Shown: positions 45,782 through 55,610, counted from the stretch's first letter. The stretch: 64,000 nucleotides of DNA from Thalassotalea euphylliae (GCF_003390335.1 NZ_QUOU01000001.1:2232001-2296000), one strand, 5' to 3'. Numbers and translations: made by a program. Notes: a model not told the origin generated them from the sequence alone.

Positions 45782-45931
45782 TTTAACGCTTTGAATCTAA
45801 GGGGAAGGACGGTAAGCCTAACTGAGGGGCTAGACGAATTCAAGCGAGTTCACGTGAGTAGCCTGTTGACGCTACTCAACGCTGATATGAAGGGAGGTAT
45901 CTGACGATAAAAACAAATTCCAATAACGGCC

Positions 45932-46738
45932 TTACCAATTGCTACGTTGTTTAAACGGTTTGGCTTGCTCCGGGTTTAATTGGTTGCGGGTTTTGATACC
46001 CTGATTTTTACCTTGGATAATTTTGATTTGATACCAAGACTCTCTGGCCAGCGCGAACGCTTTGCTGTGCCACCAAGCATTTTTATACAACTTTTTCACG
46101 GCTGCCACTGAATCAGGTGATTGCGCGCTGATTTCTTGCGCGAGTGCCATGGCCGCTTCAACAGGTACCTCACTGACTTTAGTGATCAAATTCAGCTTTT
46201 GTGCTTGCTTGGCACTAATCTCGCGACCTGTCATTGCCAGCAGCTTGGCTTTGTCTGCCGGTAATTGCTCTTTTAGTGCTAACGTGCCACCCATATCGGG
46301 TACAAGCCCCCAACGAGCTTCGAGTACCGAAAGTGTTGTCTCAGGATGTGCAATACGAAAATCGCCACCAAGCGCAATTTGCAAACCGCCGCCCCAAACT
46401 CGGCCATGAAGCACCATAATGACGGGAACGGGAATTTCTTGCCAACCCGTTGATACATATTGCGCTAAATTAGCCTTGCCTGGACGCCATTTAAATAACA
46501 AGGCGATAAAATTACTGACTTTCCCCATCACAGATTTAACATCTAGCCCAGTACAAAAATCAACACCATCACCTTGTACAATCACCGCTCTGATTGTTTT
46601 ATTCTTTTTAAGCGACTTGATGGTGGCGCGGATCGCTTTAAACATGTCAAGATTCAGCGCATTGTGTTTATCGGCACGGTTTAGGGTGACAATCGCAATA
46701 TTTTCTTCAATTTTAGTTGTAACAAGAGACGGGTTCAT
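45932..46738 (-). CDS. Crotonase/enoyl-CoA hydratase family protein, dienoyl-CoA isomerase-like
   Basis: 268 residues. Crotonase motifs are VTLNRADKHNALNLDMFKAI, AVIVQGDGVDFCTGLDVKSV (oxyanion-hole region) and VLHGRVWGGGLQIALGGDFR. The active-site loop EARWGLVPDMGG has Glu and Asp eight residues apart, the spacing of the catalytic acids of delta3,5-delta2,4-dienoyl-CoA isomerase (ECH1 type), rather than the hydratase pair. It may therefore isomerise unsaturated acyl-CoAs in fatty-acid breakdown, but this rests on one motif. It stands alone on the reverse strand, not in an obvious beta-oxidation operon. Confidence 0.82.
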   Translation of the reverse strand: MNPSLVTTKIEENIAIVTLNRADKHNALNLDMFKAIRATIKSLKKNKTIRAVIVQGDGVDFCTGLDVKSVMGKVSNFIALLFKWRPGKANLAQYVSTGWQEIPVPVIMVLHGRVWGGGLQIALGGDFRIAHPETTLSVLEARWGLVPDMGGTLALKEQLPADKAKLLAMTGREISAKQAQKLNLITKVSEVPVEAAMALAQEISAQSPDSVAAVKKLYKNAWWHSKAFALARESWYQIKIIQGKNQGIKTRNQLNPEQAKPFKQRSNW

Positions 46739-46991
46739 AGGATATTTATCGTTATTGTTAAGAGCTCAGTTAATCGCTAATTCAGTTGCTTTGTTCGCTA
46801 ATTAGCACGTTAAAATTTATCAGGTACGACCACTTAACATTAAACAAATTAACAAACTAAGTAAATACACCCCATAAACAAGCAAGTTGGTCAGCATTTT
46901 GGCTCTTGCATTTTTCTTATATAAGAGTGGGACTAAAGCGAAACATGAGCCGAATAAGCAAGGCTATAAGCAATTCAACCAGCAAGGAGCA

Positions 46992-48125
46992 ATGATGATT
47001 ACTCAGCGCCTTTTACCCAAAAGATTACAGCAACTACCGAGCGCCAAAAATAACTTGGCGCATTCAATTAAAGCACTGCCACTGATTACCGGGCTGTTCA
47101 CTGTATCGCTAGCTGCTACGCTAACTGCATTGGCAAGTGCGCCAGCTACTGCTGCTGACAAAACGACAAACATCGCGATTGCCATTCATGGCGGAGCAGG
47201 CACCATAGATAAAGCGAAAATGACGCCTGAAAAGCGCAGCCAATATGAAGCCAAACTGCTGGAAGCCGTCAATCGAGGTTATCAATTATTAGCGCAAGGA
47301 AAAACCAGCCAAGTGGCAGTGATTGCGGCAATTCAAATACTTGAAGACTCGCCATTATTTAACGCAGGTAAAGGCGCGGTTTATACCTTTGATGAAACGC
47401 ATGAGCTAGATGCCTCTATTATGCATGGTAAAACCCTAAATGCAGGTGCCGTCTCAGGGGTGAAAATCGTAAAGAGCCCGATAGCGTTGGCTGAAGCGGT
47501 GATGGAAAAGTCTGTCCATGTCATGTTATCGGGTGAGGGCGCAGAGCAGTTTGCTAAAAATCAGCAGTTAGCTTTAGTTGATAATAACTACTTTGATACG
47601 GAGCACAGATATCAAGCGCTCAAAAGGGCTAAACGTAAATTAGCCGAAAAACAGCGAGCCCTTAATGACTTCCAAGCGGCGCATCAAACCTTGGCTCCAG
47701 AGTTTAAATTTGGCACGGTTGGCGCCGTTGCACTTGATAAATATGGTGATCTCGTTGCTGGCACTAGTACGGGAGGAATGACCGCCAAGCGCTTTGGTCG
47801 CATCGGTGATTCCCCCATTATCGGTGCAGGCACATATGCCAATAACAAGAGCTGTGCGGTGTCAGCAACAGGGCATGGTGAATATTTTATTCGTTATCAC
47901 GTTGCTGCCGACATTTGCGCGCGCGTGCAATATCAAGGTGCCAGTTTATCAAACGCAGCTGAAACTGTGGTTAACCAAGTACTTGTCAAAGCAGGTGGCG
48001 ATGGTGGTGTTATCGCTATTGATGCAAAGGGAAACATTGTCATGCCGTTTAATAGTAAAGGAATGTACCGAGCGAGCAGAAAAGCGGGGCAGCAAGCGCA
48101 TGTGGCTATTTTCAAAAATGAATAA
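46992..48125 (+). CDS. Exported isoaspartyl peptidase/L-asparaginase (Ntn hydrolase)
   Basis: 377 residues from ATG 46992, which has RBS AAGGAG. An in-frame start 105 bases upstream lacks one. A long signal peptide (hydrophobic part ALPLITGLFTVSLAATLTAL) ends near ATAADK (about 55). IAIAIHGGAGTIDKAKM opens the enzyme, followed by LEDSPLFNAGKGAVYTFD and ELDASIMHG. The autocleavage site FGTVGAVALD has the nucleophilic Thr. TSTGGMTAKRFGRIGDSPII and CAVSATGHGEYFIRY complete the active site. It hydrolyses isoaspartyl dipeptides and asparagine, here probably in the periplasm. Confidence 0.93.
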   Translation: MMITQRLLPKRLQQLPSAKNNLAHSIKALPLITGLFTVSLAATLTALASAPATAADKTTNIAIAIHGGAGTIDKAKMTPEKRSQYEAKLLEAVNRGYQLLAQGKTSQVAVIAAIQILEDSPLFNAGKGAVYTFDETHELDASIMHGKTLNAGAVSGVKIVKSPIALAEAVMEKSVHVMLSGEGAEQFAKNQQLALVDNNYFDTEHRYQALKRAKRKLAEKQRALNDFQAAHQTLAPEFKFGTVGAVALDKYGDLVAGTSTGGMTAKRFGRIGDSPIIGAGTYANNKSCAVSATGHGEYFIRYHVAADICARVQYQGASLSNAAETVVNQVLVKAGGDGGVIAIDAKGNIVMPFNSKGMYRASRKAGQQAHVAIFKNE

Positions 48126-48239
48126 AAATCTGCTGATAATGGTATGAAATCTTGAGTTTTTATGTCTAAAGTTAAGGTGTGCGCTAAAGTAACTAAAAAA
48201 ACAAATTAAACAATATATAAAACAATAAGGTTGGATGTT

Positions 48240-48656
48240 ATGGAGAGTATTCAAGTAAAAGAGTTTATGAACCATTACCCTGTTACATTTGCACCAGAAA
48301 TGGTGATCGAAGAAGCGTCGTTTCGTTTGTTAAAAACAAAACAGCTTGGTGGGCCAGTAGTAGACACGACCAAAAAGCTCATTGGCTATTTGTCTGAAAG
48401 TGATTTACTGAAAAATATGCTGGCGTCGAGCTACCATCGCGAGCATATTGCCAATGTTGCCGATATCATGCAGTGTAATGTACTTTCTGTGAAGCCATAC
48501 GACAGTATTGTTGATGTCGCTAGGCAAATGCTCGACGACAAGCCGAAAATTTATCCGGTTGTTGACGATGACGGCATGCTTTTAGGAACGATCAGTCGAA
48601 ACGACGTGCTACAAGCGGTTGATCGCCATTTACGCGTTATTTACGCCGCATCATAA
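48240..48656 (+). CDS. Two-CBS-domain protein
   Basis: 138 residues from ATG 48240, preceded by AAGG at 9 bases. A TTG nine bases upstream overlaps the RBS and is less likely. CBS domain 1 (about 6-60) includes VKEFMNHYPVTFAPEMVIEE and LGGPVVDTTKKLIGYLSESD. CBS domain 2 (about 75-132) includes VADIMQCNVLSVKPYDSIVD and IYPVVDDDGMLLGTISRNDV. CBS pairs bind adenine nucleotides or SAM and regulate partners. No catalytic domain is attached, so the partner is unknown. It follows the peptidase gene by about 114 bases. Confidence 0.9.
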   Translation: MESIQVKEFMNHYPVTFAPEMVIEEASFRLLKTKQLGGPVVDTTKKLIGYLSESDLLKNMLASSYHREHIANVADIMQCNVLSVKPYDSIVDVARQMLDDKPKIYPVVDDDGMLLGTISRNDVLQAVDRHLRVIYAAS

Positions 48657-48699
48657 CTTAAAGACAAATCACCGACTCAAGAAGAGCAAGTGGCAACGC

Positions 48700-48751
48700 T
48701 AAGCGACATCACTAAGCGACATCACTAAGCGGGAACTAGGTTCCCGTTTTT
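48700..48751 (+). terminator. Short tandem repeat followed by terminator after the CBS gene
   Basis: Two and a half copies of TAAGCGACATCAC (48700-48731) run into the hairpin CGGGAAC-TAG-GTTCCCG (48730-48746) and five Ts. Near 48800 there are three imperfect 10-base repeats (CAGAAACCAC-like). The rest of 48752-49052 before hrpA shows nothing I can name. Confidence 0.85.
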
Positions 48752-49052
48752 GATAGCTTGTGACCAATAAACTGAATGGGTTGCCGAGCGGCGAAATTAT
48801 CAGAAACCACCAGAAGCCATCAGAAACCGTCAAATAACAAGTAATTTTCATAATCCTTTGGTCGTATTGGTTGTACTTTGATAATATCGCTCGCACACAG
48901 TGTGCTTTTCAAAGATTTAGAGTGTCAGCCAGTGTAGTTAGCTGCTTACTCGCCTCAAGCCACAGTAAACATTTTAAACCAATTAAACATAGCAAAATCG
49001 TACATCGGTAATCCATAGCACCCGATAACGTTATACTCAGCAACTCAGATTA

Positions 49053-52000
49053 ATGACCAACGACAATCCATTATTTCCCCAACTGCTTTCGCAATTAGCA
49101 TTCGTTAAACTCGCCGACAAAGGTCGCCTAAAAAAACGTATCTTTGGCACTAAAAAAATTAAAGACACAAAAAAACGCAATAAAGCACTGGAAAATATTG
49201 CTTATGCGATAGAAAAATCAATCGCTAGTAAACAAGCGAAGATCGCCAATAAGCCGCAAATTACCTACGCTGCAGGTTTGCCTGTATCTGAGTCAGTTGA
49301 AGAGATTGCGCAAGCGATTGAAAATAACCAAGTGGTAATCATCGCGGGTGAAACGGGCTCTGGTAAAACCACGCAAATTCCTAAAATCTGTATGGCGTTG
49401 GGGCGTGGTATCGAAGGCATTATTGGTCATACACAGCCTCGAAGAATTGCTGCTCGCACGGTGGCCAATCGCATCGCTGAAGAAGTGGGTTCGCCCCTTG
49501 GTCAAGCTATTGGTTATAAAGTGCGATTTAATGATCAAGTAAGCGAAAATAGCTATGTTAAGTTGATGACTGACGGTATTTTACTGGCAGAAATGCAGCA
49601 AGACCGCTTATTGCGTCAGTACGACACCATCATCATTGATGAAGCGCACGAGCGCAGTCTGAACATTGATTTTATCTTGGGTTACTTGAAGCAGATTCTC
49701 CCTAAACGCCCAGATTTAAAAGTGATTATCACGTCTGCAACCATCGATCCTGAACGATTTTCTCAACATTTTAACAATGCGCCGATCATTAGCGTTTCGG
49801 GTCGAACTTATCCGGTTGAAATGCGTTATCGTCCTCTAGTGCGCGGTGAAGATTCCATTGATGTGATCGCTGGCATCATAGACGCCGTTGAAGAAGTGTC
49901 CCGCCTCAGCAATGGCGACATTTTGATATTTTTAAATGGTGAACGGGAAATTCGCGATACCGCCGCTGCACTTGAACGCGAAAATTATCGCAATACCAAT
50001 GTTTTACCGCTCTATGCGCGATTAACCGTTGCAGAGCAAAATAAGATTTTTCAATCACATGCCGGTCGCAACATTGTACTGGCCACCAACGTTGCCGAAA
50101 CCAGTTTAACCGTACCCGGCATTAAATATGTCATTGATCCGGGTACTGCGCGTATTTCTCGCTACAGTTACCGCACAAAAGTGCAGCGTTTACCCATAGA
50201 GCCGATTTCACAAGCGAGTGCGAATCAGCGAGCAGGGCGCTGTGGTCGTGTCTCAGCCGGTGTTTGTATTCGCCTTTACTCGGAAGATGACTTCCTGTCG
50301 CGCGATGAGTTTACCGACCCGGAAATTCTGCGCACAAACCTTGCCATGGTTATCTTGCAAATGTTGTCGTTAGACCTCGGTGATATTCAGGATTTTCCAT
50401 TTGTACAAGCACCCGATAATCGCAATATCAATGATGGCGTGCGCTTGCTTGAAGAGCTCGCCGCCATTTCGCCAGCACCTAGAGGCGAGAGCCAGCGTAA
50501 ACTCACCCAAACAGGCCAACAATTAGCCCGTTTTCCTATCGACCCGCGTTTAGCCAAAATGGTGTTAACGGGTATCGACCTTGGTTGTTTAGAGCAAGTC
50601 TTTGTGATTGTCAGTGCGCTAAGCATTCAAGACCCGCGCGAGCGACCGCACGAAAAGCAGCAAGCAGCAGATGAAAAACACAGTCGCTTTAAAGACAAAC
50701 AGTCAGATTATAAATCGCTGCTGAACCTGTGGCGTTATGTGCAAGCACAGCAACAGGCACTGTCGAATAACCAGTTCAGAAAGCTGTGTCAAAAAGAATA
50801 CCTTTCTTATATCCGCATTCGTGAATGGCAAGACATTATTGCCCAGCTTAAACAAACCACAAGCGAGATGAAAATTCCGATGACCAGTATTGATGAAGAG
50901 GACGAAAGCCAAATGGCGGTGGTTCATCAAGCACTTTTATCGGGTTTACTGAGCCATATTGGTCAGCTTGATGAGAATCGCGAATTTAAAGGCGCCAGAG
51001 GCAGTAAATTTTACATCTTTCCCGGCTCACCCTTGTCGAAGAAGCCACCTAAGTGGTTAATGGCCGCCGAGCTTGTCGAAACCAGTCGCTTGTTTGGGCG
51101 TATGGTCGCTAAAATCGATCCCCATTGGCTTGAGCCGATGGCGAGCCACCTTGTTAAACGCAGCTACAGCGAACCACATTGGGAGAAAAAACAAGGTGCA
51201 GTCATGGCTTACGAGCAAGTATCGCTCTACGGTTTAGTAATTGTGCCAAAGCGCAAAGTGGTATTTAACCAAATTGAACCAGACACTTGCCACGAAATTT
51301 TTATTCGCGAAGCACTGGTCAATGGTGATAGCACGATAAAAGCGAAATTTTTGGCAGAAAATCAAAAGCTGGTCGCAGAGATTGAAACCCTAGAGCAAAA
51401 AGCGCGTACCAAAGGCTTTTTGGTTGATGAACAGTTAATGTTCGAATTTTACCAAGCACGTATTCCTGAAACGGTTATTTGTCAGCGCAGCTTTTTGTCT
51501 TGGTGGAAAAAGGCGGAGCGCGAGAACGCTAAGTTATTAAGTTTTACCAAAGCATTTCTGTTACAAGAAGACGAAACAAAAGTTTCAAAAACGCAATATC
51601 CAGATGTTTGGCAGCAAGGCAATTTGATCATGCCATTAACTTATCACTTTTCACCGGGTGACGAGGATGATGGCATTTCTGTACATATTCCTATTGGTAT
51701 TCTTAACCAAGTTCAGGCTGTTGGTTTTGACTGGTTAATTCCTGCACTGCGTGAAGAGTTGGCGATTGCGTTGATCAAAGCGCTACCTAAAACACAGCGC
51801 CGCAACTTTGTCCCCGCGCCAAATTATGCGCAAGCGAGCTTGGCGAATATGGACGCAAATATGCCTAAGCAACAGCTCAGTTTTACTGATTCACTGGCCA
51901 AACAACTGTTGCGAATGACAGGCGTAAGGCTAGCTCAAGACGTATGGGATAGTGTCGAATTGCCGATACATCTGACCATGAATTTCAAGGTGGTGAGCGA

Positions 52001-52976
52001 AAAAGGCAAACTGATCAAACAAGGGCGTGATCTCGTTGAACTGCAACAAGCACTGCAGGGCAAAGTTAAGTCAACCATTAAACAAGTTGCAGAGCAGGGC
52101 ATAGAGCAATCGTCATTAACCGAATGGAGTTTCGGCGAATTACCGAATCGCTACGAAAAGAAAATGGCCAATATTACGGTCAAGGCATTTCCCGCTTTGG
52201 TTGATAAAAAATCGTCGGTAGCGATTGAACTGTTTGAGCAAGAATCAACGGCTGAGCAAGCCATGCTGTTGGGGTTAACGCGTTTAGTGTTGCTCAACAT
52301 TCCATCACCGATAAAATACTTGCAGGAAAAACTGCCTAACAAAGCCAAATTGGGCTTGTATTTTAACCCGTTTGGCTCGATTGCCGAGCTTTTACAAGAC
52401 TGTATAGAAGCGACTGCGCTGTATTTAGTTAAACAGCACGCCATCCCTCGTTCGCCGGAAAACTTTAGCAAACTAAGAGATCTTGTACGGGCAGAAATTG
52501 CCGATCATGTGCTAAGTGCCGCTATCAAGCTCGAACAAGCACTGAACTTGCACCACGATATACGTAAAAAGCTCAAAGGCTCTGTTCCCTTGAATATGAT
52601 CCAAAACCACGGCGACATTAAAGACCAACTCGATAAGTTAGTCTTTAAGGGCTTTGTTACTCGCTCAGGTATTGATAAACTGGATGACTTAATTCGCTAC
52701 TTAAATGGTATTTTGCGCCGGTTAGAAAAAATGCCGATCGATCCTAACCAAGATCGCCTGAAAATGTTAGAGGTCGATAAAGTGTCAAGTGAATTGACAT
52801 CGCTTATTGCCAAGCAGCGCAAAGATTTGCCACTGGCACCCAGCTTTATTGATTGTCGTTGGATGATTGAAGAGTTGCGTGTTAGTTTATTTGCACAAAA
52901 CTTAGGTACGGCGTACCCAATTTCAGTAAAGCGGATACAAAATTACCTGAAAACAATCGAATCTGACAATAGCTAA
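49053..52976 (+). CDS. hrpA: ATP-dependent RNA helicase HrpA
   Basis: 1307 residues (E. coli 1300). After a basic N-terminus (KGRLKKRIFGTKKIKDTKKR), the DEAH helicase motifs appear. They are IIAGETGSGKTTQIPKICMA (I), HTQPRRIAARTVANRIAEE (Ia), YDTIIIDEAHERSLNIDFIL (II), VIITSATIDPERFSQHF (III), VLATNVAETSLTVPGIKYVI (V) and QRAGRCGRVSAG (VI). The helicase-associated and OB domains follow, then the long C-terminal region typical of HrpA. HrpA acts on RNA and has been linked to mRNA processing and stalled-ribosome rescue. It is monocistronic or followed by the PilZ gene 85 bases later. Confidence 0.96.
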   Translation: MTNDNPLFPQLLSQLAFVKLADKGRLKKRIFGTKKIKDTKKRNKALENIAYAIEKSIASKQAKIANKPQITYAAGLPVSESVEEIAQAIENNQVVIIAGETGSGKTTQIPKICMALGRGIEGIIGHTQPRRIAARTVANRIAEEVGSPLGQAIGYKVRFNDQVSENSYVKLMTDGILLAEMQQDRLLRQYDTIIIDEAHERSLNIDFILGYLKQILPKRPDLKVIITSATIDPERFSQHFNNAPIISVSGRTYPVEMRYRPLVRGEDSIDVIAGIIDAVEEVSRLSNGDILIFLNGEREIRDTAAALERENYRNTNVLPLYARLTVAEQNKIFQSHAGRNIVLATNVAETSLTVPGIKYVIDPGTARISRYSYRTKVQRLPIEPISQASANQRAGRCGRVSAGVCIRLYSEDDFLSRDEFTDPEILRTNLAMVILQMLSLDLGDIQDFPFVQAPDNRNINDGVRLLEELAAISPAPRGESQRKLTQTGQQLARFPIDPRLAKMVLTGIDLGCLEQVFVIVSALSIQDPRERPHEKQQAADEKHSRFKDKQSDYKSLLNLWRYVQAQQQALSNNQFRKLCQKEYLSYIRIREWQDIIAQLKQTTSEMKIPMTSIDEEDESQMAVVHQALLSGLLSHIGQLDENREFKGARGSKFYIFPGSPLSKKPPKWLMAAELVETSRLFGRMVAKIDPHWLEPMASHLVKRSYSEPHWEKKQGAVMAYEQVSLYGLVIVPKRKVVFNQIEPDTCHEIFIREALVNGDSTIKAKFLAENQKLVAEIETLEQKARTKGFLVDEQLMFEFYQARIPETVICQRSFLSWWKKAERENAKLLSFTKAFLLQEDETKVSKTQYPDVWQQGNLIMPLTYHFSPGDEDDGISVHIPIGILNQVQAVGFDWLIPALREELAIALIKALPKTQRRNFVPAPNYAQASLANMDANMPKQQLSFTDSLAKQLLRMTGVRLAQDVWDSVELPIHLTMNFKVVSEKGKLIKQGRDLVELQQALQGKVKSTIKQVAEQGIEQSSLTEWSFGELPNRYEKKMANITVKAFPALVDKKSSVAIELFEQESTAEQAMLLGLTRLVLLNIPSPIKYLQEKLPNKAKLGLYFNPFGSIAELLQDCIEATALYLVKQHAIPRSPENFSKLRDLVRAEIADHVLSAAIKLEQALNLHHDIRKKLKGSVPLNMIQNHGDIKDQLDKLVFKGFVTRSGIDKLDDLIRYLNGILRRLEKMPIDPNQDRLKMLEVDKVSSELTSLIAKQRKDLPLAPSFIDCRWMIEELRVSLFAQNLGTAYPISVKRIQNYLKTIESDNS

Positions 52977-53061
52977 ATTGACAGCTATTATCATTAACAA
53001 GTATAACTAAACTGCAACTTCGAAAAATAACACGAAATATTTCGAATATAAGGGAGAACCA

Positions 53062-53361
53062 ATGGTTAATTTTGACGATAAGCGTAATTTTTATCGCATG
53101 CTACTTAACAGTGAAGTAAAGGTCACTATCATTGATGACGAAATTAACAGTGAATTTGTTGCTACGTGTCGTGATTTAAGCGCAACCGGTATGGCAATAG
53201 AAATGAGCCACCCGCTTGAAATGGGCACTCGCATAAAAGCTAAAATTGAATCAGCAAATGCTGCCGTGCAGGCGCTAGATGTGAAAGGCAAAGTCGTTCG
53301 CCTTGAGGAAGAGTCAACAGACTTATACCTAGTTGGTATCGCTATTGATGATATGGACTAA
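53062..53361 (+). CDS. Single-domain PilZ protein (c-di-GMP binding)
   Basis: 99 residues with RBS AGGGAG. The c-di-GMP-binding motifs are present: RNFYR near the N-terminus (RxxxR) and CRDLSATGMAIE (DxSxxG), with hydrophobic strands VKVTIID and VKGKVVRLEEES. PilZ proteins bind cyclic di-GMP and change motility or biofilm outputs. With no other domain it would act as an adaptor. It stands alone and is followed by a stem-loop at 53475. Confidence 0.9.
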   Translation: MVNFDDKRNFYRMLLNSEVKVTIIDDEINSEFVATCRDLSATGMAIEMSHPLEMGTRIKAKIESANAAVQALDVKGKVVRLEEESTDLYLVGIAIDDMD

Positions 53362-53474
53362 TAGCAACAGCCTGAAAAGCTAATCTGTGCAATTATTTAG
53401 CACAAAGCTATTGTATGCTGATTTGCGTTAGTTAAATTAGCTTTGGCTAGTTTGAATTATCTTGATTAATTGGG

Positions 53475-53529
53475 TTTGTTCAGCGGTTTGACCCGCAAAG
53501 CGTACTGCTGAACAAACGGACTTTTTTTA
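53475..53529 (+). terminator. Terminator-like stem-loop after the PilZ gene
   Basis: TTTGTTCAGCGGT (53475-53487) pairs with ACTGCTGAACAAA (53504-53516), a 13-pair stem with one wobble pair, followed after five bases by a run of seven Ts. Apart from this and the promoter-like site at 53638, nothing is recognised in 53362-53694. Confidence 0.65.
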
Positions 53530-53637
53530 TTTAATGACTGTTAACTGAAACCGCCAAAAGCAGCTTTTCATTTTTCTTTTATCACTATTTTAAACTGAAC
53601 GAAAACTGCAACTGACTTGAGCCTGAGTCAGGACAAT

Positions 53638-53663
53638 TAATCCCTATCTTAATTTACTGCGTA
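53638..53663 (+). promoter_or_regulatory. Candidate ECF (RpoE/ChrR) promoter before DUF2878
   Basis: TAATC (53638-53642), 18 bases ending in C, then GTA (53661-53663). It shares spacing and the CGTA element with the sites at 57916 and 58580, differing by one base in the -35 part (TAATC for TGATC). Confidence 0.5.
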
Positions 53664-53694
53664 AGCAAGACTAACTTAATTGACTCTTTTGCTT

Positions 53695-54183
53695 ATGATA
53701 CTCAACGCAATTCTCTTCAACCTGTGCTGGTTTGGCCTAATATTTTGGGGCAACGCCTTTATTCCTGTGGTTGCGTTGTGGCTTATTTGGCACATAAGAC
53801 AGTGCGATAAGCCAAAAGACGAACTTCAACTGATTTTTCAAGTCACCGTGATTGGTTTAATCATTGACTCTAGCTTGATGCACGCCGGTGTTTTCGATTT
53901 TGGCCAAGAGCAATTGATTATACCGCCATGGCTGGTTGTGCTATGGGCAGCTTTTGCTGCAACGCTCAATCATAGCATCACACTCGTGTGCAAAAGCGTT
54001 ACCGTTAGCCGTTGCATTGGCGCTTTTGTTGTACCGATGAGCTATATCGCCGGTGAGCGTCTAAACGCCGTAGACTTTTCTTACTCTTACATAACAACTA
54101 TCGCCACTATCTCAATTGTTTGGCTGTTGTTACTGCCATATTTAATTTCTCTAACCAAAAGGGAAAATGTTGGTTATGCGTAA
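53695..54183 (+). CDS. DUF2878 membrane protein
   Basis: 162 residues from ATG 53695. A TTG 15 bases upstream is possible, but neither has a good RBS. About five transmembrane helices are visible: ILNAILFNLCWFGLIFWG, FIPVVALWLIWHI, LIFQVTVIGLIIDSSLMHAG, IIPPWLVVLWAAFAATLNH and a C-terminal helix. LCWFGLIFWGN at the start and PPWLVVLWAAFAATLNHS are the DUF2878 signature. Function unknown. The family recurs in clusters with ChrR, photolyase and the chalcone-isomerase-like gene. Its stop overlaps the next gene by 8 bases. Confidence 0.85.
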   Translation: MILNAILFNLCWFGLIFWGNAFIPVVALWLIWHIRQCDKPKDELQLIFQVTVIGLIIDSSLMHAGVFDFGQEQLIIPPWLVVLWAAFAATLNHSITLVCKSVTVSRCIGAFVVPMSYIAGERLNAVDFSYSYITTIATISIVWLLLLPYLISLTKRENVGYA

Positions 54184-54706
54184 CCTTTTTTTCGTACTAC
54201 TGATAGGGATTTCACCCATGCTTTTAAATGCTAAGCCATCAACTACCGATAATGTGCCAGCAGAGCTGAATAACGTTAAAAATCAGCTAATGCTTGTCGG
54301 GAAGGCAAAGTTTAGCGTGTTATTTTGGGACATTTACGATAGTGCTTTATTTTCAGCGAGTGGCGATTATCAAGCACAAAACGCCTATTTATTTGAGATT
54401 ACTTATCTGCGAGAGATTTCAAAAGCAGACTTGATTGAGCGCACTGTTGAGCAGTGGCAACACATTGGCGTACCAGAAAACGCTTACGCACCTTATCTAG
54501 AGCAGCTAGAACAGCTATGGCCAAACATTAACAAAGGCGATCAGCTTGCGATGTGGTTCAACGGTACTTCAACCGCTTTTTATTTTAACCAGAAACTTCA
54601 AGGGCAAATAGATAGTCCTGAATTTAGTGAGATGTTTGTCAATATCTGGTTATCGCCACAAACCAGTCAACCTAAGCTGCGCAAAAAGCTACTTGGGAAG
54701 AGATAG
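54176..54706 (+). CDS. Chalcone-isomerase-like exported protein
   Basis: 176 residues from ATG 54176. The ATG at 54167 leaves only two bases after the AGGGA ribosome-binding site. The signal peptide is MRNLFFVLLIGISPMLLNA. The domain has MLVGKAKFSVLFWDIYDSAL, AYLFEITYLREISKADLIER and GDQLAMWFNGTSTAFYFNQK. This is the bacterial chalcone isomerase-like family, which is not known to be catalytic. It is translationally coupled to DUF2878. These two recur together in photooxidative-stress clusters of marine gammaproteobacteria. The function is unknown, perhaps lipid or fatty-acid binding in the periplasm. Confidence 0.85.
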   Translation: MRNLFFVLLIGISPMLLNAKPSTTDNVPAELNNVKNQLMLVGKAKFSVLFWDIYDSALFSASGDYQAQNAYLFEITYLREISKADLIERTVEQWQHIGVPENAYAPYLEQLEQLWPNINKGDQLAMWFNGTSTAFYFNQKLQGQIDSPEFSEMFVNIWLSPQTSQPKLRKKLLGKR

Positions 54707-54865
54707 CAAGGTTCAGGTAAGCAATACAACAACCATTGCAATAACGAGCCTTGTACTAGCTAAGCTGGAATAACTTAGTCTGGCATTTAGTTTGAGCATT
54801 AAGCTTCGATAAAAGGGTCAAGCAATGGATTCAAGTGATAAGTTTTGCATTTAAGGAAAGTTTCA

Positions 54866-55420
54866 TTGAAAACAAAAATAGGTATTAATCTTTTGGCAAT
54901 AGCGTCCGGTGTGTTGCTATCCGCCTGTGGTCACCAAATTCAAGACTATGACAATAGCCAGCCAAAGTTTGAGTTAGATAGGTACTTCGATGGTGAAGTT
55001 ACCGCATGGGGCCTAGTGCAAGATTACACAGACAAAGTGACGCGCCGATTTTGTGTAGAAATCGATGGTAGCTGGGAAGGCAATAACGGGACGTTAGTGG
55101 AAACCTTCTACTTTGATGACGGTGAGAAAAGCTATCGCACATGGCACCTAACAAAAACTGGTGACAATTATCAAGGAACCGCTGAAGACGTTACTGGCTC
55201 GGCAACGGGGTTGACCCAAGGTTTCGCCTTTCAATGGCAATACAACTTGCAGCTTGAAATTGACGGTAAAGCGTACGAGTTTTTTTTAGATGATTGGATG
55301 TACCAAGTTGACCAATCGCGAGTATTTAACCGTACTTCAATGAAAAAATTTGGCATCGAGGTAGCGGAGCTCACCTTGTTTTTCGATAAGCAACAACCAA
55401 TCAGAGGTTGCCAACCTTAA
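54866..55420 (+). CDS. DUF3833-family lipoprotein
   Basis: 184 residues from TTG 54866, chosen because AAGGA lies at the right distance and the lipoprotein signal then starts cleanly. It has hydrophobic NLLAIASGVLLSAC with lipobox LSAC. The mature part has FELDRYFDGEVTAWGLVQDY, TRRFCVEIDGSWEGNNGTLV and FLDDWMYQVDQSRVFNRTSM, the DUF3833 signature (a lipocalin-like beta barrel). Function unknown. Homologues sit with ChrR-regulated genes. It follows the chalcone-isomerase-like gene by 159 bases, in which I found no copy of the CGTA promoter element. Confidence 0.85.
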   Translation: MKTKIGINLLAIASGVLLSACGHQIQDYDNSQPKFELDRYFDGEVTAWGLVQDYTDKVTRRFCVEIDGSWEGNNGTLVETFYFDDGEKSYRTWHLTKTGDNYQGTAEDVTGSATGLTQGFAFQWQYNLQLEIDGKAYEFFLDDWMYQVDQSRVFNRTSMKKFGIEVAELTLFFDKQQPIRGCQP

Positions 55421-55610
55421 ATAGTAAGCTAATCAAGGCAGTAGAACGGAAATTTTATGCTTGGATGCAAGGTCTAAGGCTTTTCTTCGTCCAATTCTTT
55501 TATCTCATTGAAAAACATAGAAAAAACATACGGAAAAACGAATAAAAAGTAATCTATTGTTAAGCCAAGGTCGTAACTTTGACGTCACTAATAAAAACGA
55601 GGGCATAACA

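Noticed and set aside
48700..48731. Possible CRISPR-like repeats
   Set aside because: The 13-base units are contiguous with no spacers. I saw no CRISPR array or cas gene anywhere in the window.
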